Shown: positions 1 to 9,086 of the stretch, piece after piece
Layout of the letters: every line of letters starts with the position of its first letter
Numbering within the stretch: position 1 is the stretch's first letter
NCBI RefSeq assembly: GCF_003259525.1
Contig: NZ_QLLO01000004.1
Coordinates: 248,001-312,000 of the forward strand
Length of the DNA: 64,000 nucleotides
Reading direction: 5' to 3'
Origin: Olleya aquimaris
Lineage (GTDB): Bacteria > Bacteroidota > Bacteroidia > Flavobacteriales > Flavobacteriaceae
Notes under the pieces: generated by a model
Seen by the model: only the letters and a program-made list of their open reading frames with translations
Told to the model about the DNA's origin: nothing
The model's database searches: none
Translations under genes and position numbers: made by a program

Positions 1-2
1 TC

Positions 3-1136
3 AATGATGCTGGAGGTACAGGCTCTGTTGGTGGTGTGTCTAAAACCGAATACTTAGTGGGTAATCCTTATCCTTCTGCTTTAGATATAAATGAGTTTAT
101 TTTAGATAATTCCACTGTAATAAACGGAGCAGTTTATTTATGGGAGCAATGGGCAGGAGATAGTCATGTTTTAAACCAATACCAGGGTGGTTATGCTACA
201 TTAAATTTAGCTGGTGGTGTTAGGGCTTATCAATTTTCAGGATTAAATGGTGCAAATAATGGGTCGCAAGATGGTGTAAAAACCCCAGAAAGATATATTC
301 CAGTTGGTCAAGGTTTTATGACAGAAATCGTTGGAAATGGTACATTAAAATTTGAAAATGATCAAAGGGCTTTTAGGACCGAAGCTTCTGGTACATCTGT
401 TTTTATGAGAACAAATGGTGTGTCAAATGAATCTCCTAATGCTAATAACCATTTAGAAAAAATAAGATTAGAATTTTCTACATCTAATAACTTAAATAGA
501 GAATTGTTGCTAGTGTTTAGTAATAATACATCAGATGAAGAATTTGATTATGGTTATGATGCTAAAGTTACAGAGGAGTTTGCAAACGATTTTTTATCAA
601 CTTTAAATAATGATAAATATGCAATCCAAGCGTTTGGTCCAATTCAATCTGATAAACAATTAGATTTAGTTTTAAAAAGTGATGGTACTCAAACTTTTAC
701 TGTTAAATTAACAGAAGTTGAAAATATAGATGCTAACCAAGGTGTTTATTTATATGATAGCGTAATTGGTGTGTATCATGATTTAAGATCAGGTGCGTAT
801 AATTTTAGTGCGCCTGCAGGCGAAGATTTTAATAGATTTAAAATAGTTTTTGAGCCTAATGAAACATTATCTAATCAAGAGTTTGAAACTGTAAATGATA
901 TTTCAATTTTTATAAACAACTTTAAAAAACAATTGTTTGTAAAAGGATTAAATCAAGACATAAAAACTATTAATTTGATAAATGTATTAGGTCAAAATGT
1001 TATGCAATTATCTAATATAGATGCTTATCAAGCAAGCTCCGGAATTAGTCTTAATACTTTAAGTACGGGCGTTTATATAGTGGATGTAACTTTAAAAGAT
1101 GGGAGAGTACTCTCTAAAAAAGTTACTGTTAATTAA
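3..1136 (+). CDS. C-terminal part of a secreted T9SS type A cargo protein (5' truncated)
   Basis: The frame is already open at the left edge of the window, so the real start lies upstream; the GTG at 36 is only an internal valine codon. About 377 codons remain. No catalytic domain is recognised in the visible part, which reads like the beta-rich C-terminal region of a large extracellular protein. The last 75-80 residues look like a T9SS type A sorting domain: INLINVLGQNV, then LSTGVYIVDVTLKDG and a terminal KKVTVN. By family knowledge such proteins are exported by Sec and then cross the outer membrane through the GldKLMN machinery, which is encoded at 12.9-17.5 kb. The function of the mature part is unknown. 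Confidence 0.85.
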   Translation, partial: NDAGGTGSVGGVSKTEYLVGNPYPSALDINEFILDNSTVINGAVYLWEQWAGDSHVLNQYQGGYATLNLAGGVRAYQFSGLNGANNGSQDGVKTPERYIPVGQGFMTEIVGNGTLKFENDQRAFRTEASGTSVFMRTNGVSNESPNANNHLEKIRLEFSTSNNLNRELLLVFSNNTSDEEFDYGYDAKVTEEFANDFLSTLNNDKYAIQAFGPIQSDKQLDLVLKSDGTQTFTVKLTEVENIDANQGVYLYDSVIGVYHDLRSGAYNFSAPAGEDFNRFKIVFEPNETLSNQEFETVNDISIFINNFKKQLFVKGLNQDIKTINLINVLGQNVMQLSNIDAYQASSGISLNTLSTGVYIVDVTLKDGRVLSKKVTVN

Positions 1137-1149
1137 GTTGGTTAATTAA

Positions 1150-1184
1150 AAAAAAAGCCTCAACATTTGTTGAGGCTTTTTATT
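1150..1184. terminator. bidirectional intrinsic terminator between convergent genes
   Basis: A perfect stem AGCCTCAACA (1156-1165) pairs with TGTTGAGGCT (1168-1177). It is flanked by an A run on the left and a T run on the right, so it can terminate both the T9SS cargo gene (plus) and groEL (minus). Confidence 0.85.
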
Positions 1185-1201
1185 ATATATCAGTTATAAT
1201 A

Positions 1202-2872
<1,671 letters not shown>

Positions 2873-2882
2873 TCAAATCCTA

Positions 2883-2930
2883 AATTCCAATAAGGAATTA
2901 AGAGGCTTCAATTGAAAGTTTTGGAATTTG
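2883..2930. repeat. AATTCC inverted repeats in the groES-groEL spacer
   Basis: AATTCC (2883-2888) and GGAATT (2894-2899) form a short hairpin, and TTGGAATTT follows near 2921-2930. It lies in the transcribed spacer of the groESL unit, where it could act as an RNA processing or attenuation hairpin. Nothing more specific can be said. Confidence 0.35.
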
Positions 2931-2957
2931 TTTTATTTATTTATTAGAATTTGGCAA

Positions 2958-3236
2958 TTAAATTATTGCCATTATATCTTCTTCACGCATCATTAAATAC
3001 TCTTTACCATCTAATTTAATTTCAGATCCTGAGTATTTTCCGTAAAGAACAGTGTCACCAACTTTTACAGTTAACGGTTCGTCTTTTTTCCCGTTACCTA
3101 CTGCTACTATGGTTCCTTTGTGTTGTTTTTCTTGTGCTGTATCTGGGATATATAAACCAGAAGCTGTTTGTGTTTCGGCAGGTAGTGGCTCTACTAGCAC
3201 ACGGTCTGCAAGTGGTTTAATGTTTAATTTACTCAT
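2958..3236 (-). CDS. groES: co-chaperonin GroES (10 kDa)
   Basis: Heptameric lid of the GroEL folding chamber. At 92 residues it has the usual length, and it shows the family landmarks [12 protein letters not shown] at the N-terminus, the mobile-loop region [18 protein letters not shown] (about 21-38), GTIVAVGNG, and the C-terminal [16 protein letters not shown]. It is the first gene of the groES-groEL unit and is separated from the upstream secG transcript by a strong hairpin terminator. A candidate sigma54-type promoter about 45-60 bases upstream of the ATG suggests that its control differs from that of ordinary housekeeping genes nearby. Confidence 0.98.
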   Translation of the reverse strand: MSKLNIKPLADRVLVEPLPAETQTASGLYIPDTAQEKQHKGTIVAVGNGKKDEPLTVKVGDTVLYGKYSGSEIKLDGKEYLMMREEDIMAII

Positions 3237-3280
3237 TGTATAAATGTTTTAATTAATTAGAATATTTGTGATTGTTACTA

Positions 3281-3298
3281 AGCCAAAAATGTGCCAAT
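3281..3298 (-). promoter_or_regulatory. candidate sigma54 (-24/-12) promoter of groES-groEL
   Basis: On the minus strand the sequence reads TTGGCAC, then ATTTTT, then GGCT. The GG and GC dinucleotides are separated by exactly 10 bases, as required for sigma54 promoters (consensus TGGCAC-N5-TTGC, here with TGGC at -12). The predicted start near 3271 leaves a leader of about 35 bases before the groES ATG. A sigma54 activator gene is encoded 2 kb away at 5233-6504. No convincing TAnnTTTG element is seen in the same spacer. Confidence 0.5.
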
Positions 3299-3323
3299 AC
3301 AAAACAACTGACAAACTTGCAGA

Positions 3324-3355
3324 AACAAAAAATGCCAACTGTATCAGTTGGCATT
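3324..3355 (-). terminator. terminator of the secG transcript
   Basis: An 11-bp perfect hairpin, AATGCCAACTG (3331-3341) with CAGTTGGCATT (3345-3355), has a TAT loop. On the minus strand it is followed by a T-rich run (complement of 3326-3332). It separates the secG operon from groES. Confidence 0.85.
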
Positions 3356-3378
3356 AATGTGTTTTATATAAAAATATA

Positions 3379-3723
3379 CTAGTTAGCTGAATCTATAACT
3401 TTAGTACCTTCGTCTACTGCAGGAGTAGTTGCTGGAACAGGAGTTTCGATATCATCTAACTGAATTTTAGATTCTGTAGTAACACCTTTTTTATTAATTC
3501 CTAAACTTGAAGCTAAAATTAACGCTAATAAGATAGTTGCTAATGTCCAAGTACTTTTATCTAAAAAGTCTGTTGTTTTTTTAACACCACCTAATTGTTG
3601 TGTTCCACCTCCTCCAAAAGAAGATGATAATCCTCCACCTTTTGGGTTTTGAACCATGATTACGACTACTAGTAAAAATGCTACTATTACGATTAGGACT
3701 AAAAAGATTGCAAATGTGCTCAT
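3379..3723 (-). CDS. secG: preprotein translocase subunit SecG
   Basis: Small inner-membrane subunit of the SecYEG channel that assists SecA-driven export. The 114-residue product has a first transmembrane helix at about 5-25 (IFLVLIVIVAFLLVVVIMVQ), the typical loop QNPKGGGLSSSFGG with a Gly/Ser stretch, a second helix at about 58-75, and an acidic/proline C-terminal tail longer than in E. coli SecG, as is common in Bacteroidota. It lies 13 bases downstream of the TPR protein gene, is the last gene of the minus-strand run, and is followed by a hairpin terminator. Confidence 0.95.
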   Translation of the reverse strand: MSTFAIFLVLIVIVAFLLVVVIMVQNPKGGGLSSSFGGGGTQQLGGVKKTTDFLDKSTWTLATILLALILASSLGINKKGVTTESKIQLDDIETPVPATTPAVDEGTKVIDSAN

Positions 3724-3736
3724 TATAATATTGTAT

Positions 3737-4672
3737 TTATTCTTGTAATTTTTCTATTGCTTTAATTTGGTCTGCAAAGAAACCACTTTTTTCTGGATAT
3801 TTCAAACTTAAAATTTTATAAGATTGAATGGCTTTTTTATAGTTTTTTTGCTCCACATAAATTCGGGCTAATGTTTCTGTCATCAACGCTTCTGGTTGAA
3901 TCATTTGAGCATTAGCTATGTTGTGTGTTGAGGTAGTTGATTTTTTAGCTTCAAGCTTTGGATTGCTGGATATAAACTGATCTATTAACTCAAACTTTTT
4001 AGAACGGTCTAAAGTTGCTTTTTTAGTTTCCTCTTCTGTTTTTTCTGAAACATGATTAGGCGTTTCTCTTTGTATGGGCTTAAATCTTGTCAAGCTTAAC
4101 CACTCGTTAAAACTATGGGTTTCTGATTTGTCAAATTGTAAAGGTTTGCCTAAATTTAAAATAGATTTAGCGTCTTTAGTGTTGGTGTTAGTCGAGTCTG
4201 ATTGTACATCTTCAATAGCTTCATTTGTATCTAAATTGAAGCTTGCTATTTGTTGTTTTTCTATTTTAGGTTGAAACAATTCTGGATTTATAGTTTCTCT
4301 GGTAGCTTCAATCTGTTGTTTTAAAGCATCGTCAATTCTAACACTTTTATTAACTGAAATATCTTCTACAACAACATCTAAATCGTTAATATAAGCAGTG
4401 TTTTGTTTGATATATTCAGATATTTCGTTTTGATTAAACGTATCTGAAGTAATAAAATCAAACAAAATACTTCTATCTGTAGTGTAAGCAGCAGTTGTTT
4501 TTAATGCTTGGTTGTATTTAAAACTGTCTTTATTTTTTAAACCTTTAAGGTGTATGGCTCTAGCAGATTGAAAATAAGGAAACTCCACCAAAATATCATC
4601 CAATGCATTAGTTTGAGTATCACCAATTAAATGTGGATTTTGAAGTAAAGTTGTAAATTCTGTACTATTCAT
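3737..4672 (-). CDS. TPR-containing protein of unknown function
   Basis: A 311-residue soluble protein without an obvious signal peptide. The middle part is rich in Lys, Glu, Thr and Asn and looks disordered. The last 50 residues form a tetratricopeptide-type helical pair (ETLARIYVEQKNYKKAIQSY, then LSLKYPEKSGFFADQIKAIEKL). The N-terminal 100 residues are helical and may be another repeat region. It sits between lptE and secG with 13-25 base gaps, so it is probably cotranscribed with these envelope genes and may be an assembly or scaffold factor; that role is only inferred from position. Confidence 0.8.
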   Translation of the reverse strand: MNSTEFTTLLQNPHLIGDTQTNALDDILVEFPYFQSARAIHLKGLKNKDSFKYNQALKTTAAYTTDRSILFDFITSDTFNQNEISEYIKQNTAYINDLDVVVEDISVNKSVRIDDALKQQIEATRETINPELFQPKIEKQQIASFNLDTNEAIEDVQSDSTNTNTKDAKSILNLGKPLQFDKSETHSFNEWLSLTRFKPIQRETPNHVSEKTEEETKKATLDRSKKFELIDQFISSNPKLEAKKSTTSTHNIANAQMIQPEALMTETLARIYVEQKNYKKAIQSYKILSLKYPEKSGFFADQIKAIEKLQE

Positions 4673-4697
4673 ACATTTCTTATTATTTAATTGGTTT

Positions 4698-5204
4698 TTA
4701 CCAATTAGCTAAAGAGGCATTAAAAATATCTTGTGTTAAGCGTTCAAAAATTTCTTCAAAAGCGGTTGTTTTGGTCGAGCCTGATAATAACTCGCTACCA
4801 GCATAATCATAAAAAAATGAGAATGATCTTTCAAAGTCGTTTTCATCATCTTTTTTATTATAAAATCTTACGTTAACACTTATGGTTAGTCTGTTTTGTG
4901 CAGCAGTACTGTTTGCAGTTGCTGTGGTTGGAGAAATACGATATTCTGTAATTTCTCCCTCGTAAACCAAGTCGCCATTAGAAGTCACTAAACTTAAATT
5001 AGTTTGATTTTGTATTAAATCTTCTAAAGCTATTTTAAAATCTCGTTCTAGTCCAGGTTCTACTAAAGCTGCATTATTCTGAAAATAATTAACTTGAAAC
5101 GTATCGACATTACCAAGGTCTTGAACACCTGTAAATGAGTAAGCTCCACATCCTAATACTGTTGAAGCGATAATGATTAGTAAACTGTATTTTAAATATT
5201 TCAT
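4698..5204 (-). CDS. lptE: LptE-like LPS-assembly lipoprotein
   Basis: Probable outer-membrane lipoprotein that plugs the LptD barrel in lipopolysaccharide export. The 168-residue product begins with a lipoprotein signal whose lipobox ends STVLGCG (Cys at about residue 19), followed by AYSFTGVQ. The body shows the LptE-like pattern: an N-terminal strand, a region with ALVEPGLERDFKIALEDLIQNQTNLSL, then EGEITEYRISPTT and NRLTISVNVRFYNKKD, and a final helix EIFERLTQDIFNASLANW. Sequence conservation in the LptE family is weak, so the call relies on this architecture and on the position between a sigma54 activator and a TPR/secG pair. Confidence 0.8.
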   Translation of the reverse strand: MKYLKYSLLIIIASTVLGCGAYSFTGVQDLGNVDTFQVNYFQNNAALVEPGLERDFKIALEDLIQNQTNLSLVTSNGDLVYEGEITEYRISPTTATANSTAAQNRLTISVNVRFYNKKDDENDFERSFSFFYDYAGSELLSGSTKTTAFEEIFERLTQDIFNASLANW

Positions 5205-5232
5205 TGATGTTTTTTAACTTGATAACGACAAT

Positions 5233-6504
5233 TTACAAATCAAATTGCTTAATTTTTCTATACAATGTACGTTCGCTAATCCCTAATTCTTCAGCAGCTA
5301 GTTTACGTTTACCGTTATGACGCTCTAAAGATTTTTTGATTAATTCTAATTCTTTATCATGTAAAGACAAGGTTTCTTCTTCTTCAATCTCTTCTGCAAA
5401 ATGGTATTTGTCCTTTGTGTTTTCAACGTCTGGTTGAGAGGTGTTAGAAGCATTATCAGAAATGGATAATATTTCTAAATCTTGGATTTGTTCATCAAAC
5501 TCTGCCTTATCTTCATCTTCGCCATAAATTTTCTGTATCAAAGTTTCGTTATTTTTCTGAACATCTTTGGCATTGCCAGCTTTCATTAGTTCCATGGTTA
5601 GCTTCTTTAAATCATTTAAATCAGCTTTCATATCAAACAGCACTTTGTACAATATTTCACGTTCGCTACTAAAATCGCTTTCGGATTTAGTGGTTTTAAT
5701 AACAGCGGGAAGATTAGAGCTTCCTGAGGGTAAATAACTATTTAATGTGGCAGCGCTTATAGTTCTATTTTGCTCTAAAACCGAAATCTGTTCTGCGACA
5801 TTACGTAATTGTCTAATGTTTCCGCTCCAGCGGTATTTTAGTAATAACTGGATAGCATCATCAGTTAATTTAATAGTTGGCATTTTATATTTTAATGCAA
5901 AGTCACTAGCAAATTTTCTGAATAGAATATGAATGTCTTCTTGGCGTTCTCGTAAAGGTGGAAGGTTAATATCTACAGTGCTTAAACGGTAATATAAATC
6001 TTCTCTAAATTTTTCTTTTTTAATAGCTTCAAACATGTTAACGTTTGTAGCAGCTACTATACGTACGTTGGTTTTTTGTACTTTACTTGACCCTACTTTA
6101 ATAAACTCGCCATTTTCTAAAACACGTAATAAGCGGACTTGAGTTGTTAACGGTAGTTCTCCCACTTCATCTAAAAAAATAGTCCCACCATCTGCTACTT
6201 CAAAATATCCACTTCGGGTTGCTGTAGCACCTGTAAAAGCACCTTTTTCGTGTCCAAAAAGCTCACTGTCTATGGTGCCTTCTGGAATTGCTCCACAGTT
6301 AACTGCAATGTATTTTCCGTGTTTACGATGTGATAATTGGTGAATTATTTTAGGAATACTCTCCTTACCAACACCACTTTCTCCTGTTACCAACACAGAT
6401 ATATCTGTAGGAGCTACTTGGATTGCTTTTTCTATAGCACGATTTAAACTTGGGCTATTTCCAATTATTCCAAAGCGTTGTTTTATGGATTGAACCGATT
6501 CCAT
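5233..6504 (-). CDS. sigma54-dependent transcriptional activator (AAA+ enhancer-binding protein)
   Basis: A 423-residue activator that uses ATP hydrolysis to open sigma54 RNA polymerase complexes. The AAA+ domain fills about residues 10-245: Walker A GESGVGKE (about 41-48), the sigma54-contacting loop GAFTGA (about 91-96), Walker B GGTIFLDEVGEL and the arginine-bearing RLLRVLENGEF. A central acidic linker (about 270-370) precedes a Fis-type helix-turn-helix at the C-terminus (KLAAEELGISERTLYRKI). No receiver, GAF or PAS sensor domain precedes the AAA+ domain, so activity is presumably set by partner proteins or by level. The gene lies 28 bases upstream of lptE. Its targets are unknown; a sigma54-like promoter precedes groES. 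Confidence 0.93.
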   Translation of the reverse strand: MESVQSIKQRFGIIGNSPSLNRAIEKAIQVAPTDISVLVTGESGVGKESIPKIIHQLSHRKHGKYIAVNCGAIPEGTIDSELFGHEKGAFTGATATRSGYFEVADGGTIFLDEVGELPLTTQVRLLRVLENGEFIKVGSSKVQKTNVRIVAATNVNMFEAIKKEKFREDLYYRLSTVDINLPPLRERQEDIHILFRKFASDFALKYKMPTIKLTDDAIQLLLKYRWSGNIRQLRNVAEQISVLEQNRTISAATLNSYLPSGSSNLPAVIKTTKSESDFSSEREILYKVLFDMKADLNDLKKLTMELMKAGNAKDVQKNNETLIQKIYGEDEDKAEFDEQIQDLEILSISDNASNTSQPDVENTKDKYHFAEEIEEEETLSLHDKELELIKKSLERHNGKRKLAAEELGISERTLYRKIKQFDL

Positions 6505-6522
6505 TTTAAAATTTAATTGTTT

Positions 6523-7455
6523 TTAGTTGACGTAATTAAAAGTTTCTTCTTGTACTAAATCTACTCCGTCTAAAGAGAAAGTGCCATTTCTACTTACTAT
6601 TCTATTATCGGCATCGTAAGTCATCATAAAAGTAACCGTACTTCCGTCTGCAGACACAGAACTCCAATTGTTGGTGCTGTGAAACTGTACAATTGCTGGA
6701 CCAGCTTCAGAATCGTAATCATCATCTAATATGGTTAACCAATATTGGTCACTAAATCCATCTTTTAGTGGGTTTGTTAATCCATCAAAACCATAGGTTG
6801 TATTATTGTTATTTTGACCAGAGGATACTACAGTTACACAATTTCCATTAGCATCATAAGTTAAATTCTCTACTTGGATACTTGCACCAGCTTCAAAAGA
6901 TTCTTTTTTAATTAATCGCCCTGAAGCATCAGTAGTATACACTGTAGATATTGGGTTGCCTGCTTCTGTTTTTGTAATAGTATTTCCTGAGCTGGTAAAG
7001 TCATAAACATAATCTTCAGCATCATCTTCAAAATCGTCATAAACAATTTGAGAAATTGTATTTCCTGAAGAGTAGAATACGTCTGTTTGGTTTATTTGCG
7101 TTGTGCCTTCAAAGTTTTTGGCACCAATAATTTTACCATTACCATCTCTTGTAATAGTACCAGTTGCCATAATAGGAATTCCAAAAGCAATAGTCTCTAC
7201 ATCTAATGATGATACTTTGTTATTAGCATTAAATATAAAATCTGTGTTGATGGTTATTGGTCCTAAAAAAGGGATTTCGGTATCCACATCAAAGGTGTAA
7301 TTGTCTAGTTGTAATGGGTTTGTTCCATCACCACCTGGATTTCCATCACCTGGATTAGTTATTCCATCTGTTCCGGGAAAAAAACCTTCTAGAGGTTCGT
7401 TTTCGCAAGCAGTAAATACACTTAATGATAATACTGCAATTAATAATTTTTTCAT
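6523..7455 (-). CDS. hypothetical lipoprotein with YD/RHS-like repeats
   Basis: A 310-residue exported lipoprotein: the N-terminus MKKLLIAVLSLSVFTAC ends in a lipobox Cys at residue 17, followed by a Gly/Asn/Pro-rich linker (GTDGITNPGDGNPGGDG). The body is beta-rich and contains repeated strands of the type YDANGNCV, TDASGRLIKKE and YDADNRIVSRNG, which resemble the YD repeats of RHS-like proteins. No enzyme motif is seen. It lies between miaB (30 bases) and the sigma54 activator (18 bases) on the same strand, so it is probably cotranscribed with both. The function is unknown. Confidence 0.8.
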   Translation of the reverse strand: MKKLLIAVLSLSVFTACENEPLEGFFPGTDGITNPGDGNPGGDGTNPLQLDNYTFDVDTEIPFLGPITINTDFIFNANNKVSSLDVETIAFGIPIMATGTITRDGNGKIIGAKNFEGTTQINQTDVFYSSGNTISQIVYDDFEDDAEDYVYDFTSSGNTITKTEAGNPISTVYTTDASGRLIKKESFEAGASIQVENLTYDANGNCVTVVSSGQNNNNTTYGFDGLTNPLKDGFSDQYWLTILDDDYDSEAGPAIVQFHSTNNWSSVSADGSTVTFMMTYDADNRIVSRNGTFSLDGVDLVQEETFNYVN

Positions 7456-7485
7456 GATACTATATTTAATTCGTTATGTCTAAAA

Positions 7486-8931
7486 TTAGTTGTTGTTTGA
7501 TAGTCCAATTGCTTCACCAATTAGTGTAGCTTTAGTACAATCTGTTACATTAACATTTACAAAATCACCAACTTTATAGTCTGCTTTTGGAAACACGCAA
7601 ACAATGTTATGTTGTGTGCGTCCTGACCATTGTTGGTTAGATTTTTTAGATTCTTTTTCTATTAATACTTCAACAGTTGTATTTAAAAACTGACGTGTTC
7701 TGTACTCGCTATGTTTAAGCTGAAGCGCAATAATCTCGCTTAAGCGTCTGCTTTTAGTTGCTTCTGGAATATCGTCTTCAAATTTACGTTCAGCTAAAGT
7801 CCCTGGACGTTCAGAATACGTAAACATGTAACCAAAATTATACTTTACATATTCCATTAAACTTAATGTGTCTTGATGGTCTTGTTCAGTTTCGGTTGGA
7901 AAACCAGCAATCATATCCTGGCTAATAGCACAACCAGGAATTATTTTTTTAATGTTATCTATTAAGGTAAAATATTCTTCTCTAGTATGTAGGCGATTCA
8001 TCGCTTTTAAAATTCGGTTACTACCGCTTTGTACAGGTAAATGTATATGATTACAAATATTATCATATTTAGCCATAGTTTCTATCACTTCCAGATGCAT
8101 GTCCTGTGGGTTAGACGTGCTAAAGCGAATACGCATTTTAGGTTGTGCTTTAGCACATAACTCTAAAAGTTTAGCAAAATCTGTAGCAGTTGCTTTTTCA
8201 AAATCTGATGCTTTTTCAAAATCTTTTTTTAATCCTCCACCATACCACAGGTAACTATCTACGTTTTGACCCAAAAGCGTAATTTCTTTGTAGCCTTTAG
8301 CCCATAAGTCATTAATTTCTTCAATAATACTTTGTGGATCACGACTACGCTCGCGTCCTCTAGTAAACGGAACCACGCAAAACGTACACATATTATCACA
8401 TCCTCTAGTAATAGATACAAATGCTGTTACTCCGTTACTATTTAGTCGTACAGGAGAGATGTCTCCATAGGTTTCTTCTTTGGATAAAATGACGTTTATA
8501 GCATCTCGACCTTCATCAACTTCAGCAATTAAATTAGGTAAGTCTTTATAAGCATCTGGTCCAACCACTAGGTCTACAATTTTTTCTTCTTCAAGAAACT
8601 TGCTTTTTAAGCGTTCTGCCATACACCCTAAAACACCTACTTTCATTTTAGGATTAATTCGTTTTACAGCATTGTATTTTTCTAAACGCTTTCTAACGGT
8701 TTGTTCTGCTTTATCACGTATTGAGCAAGTATTAACCAATACTAAATCGGCTTCCTCAAGATGTTGAGTGGTATTAAAACCTTCGTTTTGAAGAATGGAT
8801 GCAACAATTTCGCTATCACTAAAATTCATAGAGCACCCATAACTTTCAATAAAAAGTTTTTTAGTGTTTTCCTTTTTTTGAGGAATTACTAATGTTTCCC
8901 CTTGTTTAGTTTCGTCTATTGTCTTTTCCAT
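7486..8931 (-). CDS. miaB: tRNA-2-methylthio-N6-dimethylallyladenosine synthase MiaB
   Basis: Radical-SAM methylthiotransferase that adds a methylthio group to i6A37 of tRNAs reading UNN codons. The protein has an N-terminal UPF0004 domain with cluster cysteines in ESYGCSMN, VNTCSIRDKA and LGCMAERL, the radical-SAM motif CDNMCTFC (CxxxCxxC), and a C-terminal TRAM domain (about residues 400-475). The start at 8931 (MEKTIDETKQ) is preferred over the ATG at 8958, because a good TTG-N20-TATCTTTG promoter at 8967-8997 would place transcription initiation near 8963, leaving almost no leader for the longer form. It is the first gene of the minus-strand run toward secG. Confidence 0.96.
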   Translation of the reverse strand: MEKTIDETKQGETLVIPQKKENTKKLFIESYGCSMNFSDSEIVASILQNEGFNTTQHLEEADLVLVNTCSIRDKAEQTVRKRLEKYNAVKRINPKMKVGVLGCMAERLKSKFLEEEKIVDLVVGPDAYKDLPNLIAEVDEGRDAINVILSKEETYGDISPVRLNSNGVTAFVSITRGCDNMCTFCVVPFTRGRERSRDPQSIIEEINDLWAKGYKEITLLGQNVDSYLWYGGGLKKDFEKASDFEKATATDFAKLLELCAKAQPKMRIRFSTSNPQDMHLEVIETMAKYDNICNHIHLPVQSGSNRILKAMNRLHTREEYFTLIDNIKKIIPGCAISQDMIAGFPTETEQDHQDTLSLMEYVKYNFGYMFTYSERPGTLAERKFEDDIPEATKSRRLSEIIALQLKHSEYRTRQFLNTTVEVLIEKESKKSNQQWSGRTQHNIVCVFPKADYKVGDFVNVNVTDCTKATLIGEAIGLSNNN

Positions 8932-8966
8932 AAATATATCGAAATCGCTCGCATTCAATAAGCACG

Positions 8967-8997
8967 CAAAGATAGGATTATTTTAAAATTATGACAA
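8967..8997 (-). promoter_or_regulatory. promoter of miaB (Bacteroidota sigmaA type)
   Basis: On the minus strand, TTG (8997-8995) is followed after 20 bases by TATCTTTG (8974-8967), a full match to the TTG-N17-23-TAnnTTTG layout of Bacteroidota housekeeping promoters. It sits back to back with the topA promoter. Confidence 0.75.
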
Positions 8998-9059
8998 TCT
9001 GACAGACTTAAAATTTTAGCTAAAACTTATAAAATTAGGAAGATAAATTTTTTTTGATA

Positions 9060-9067
9060 TACCTTTG
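9060..9067 (+). promoter_or_regulatory. -7 element of topA
   Basis: TACCTTTG matches TAnnTTTG; only an imperfect TTA stands at the -33 position. The element overlaps the codons of a possible upstream extension of topA (ATG at 9054), which argues that translation starts at 9087, about 16 bases after the predicted transcript start. Confidence 0.6.
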
Positions 9068-9086
9068 CACTCACAAAAACCGAAGA

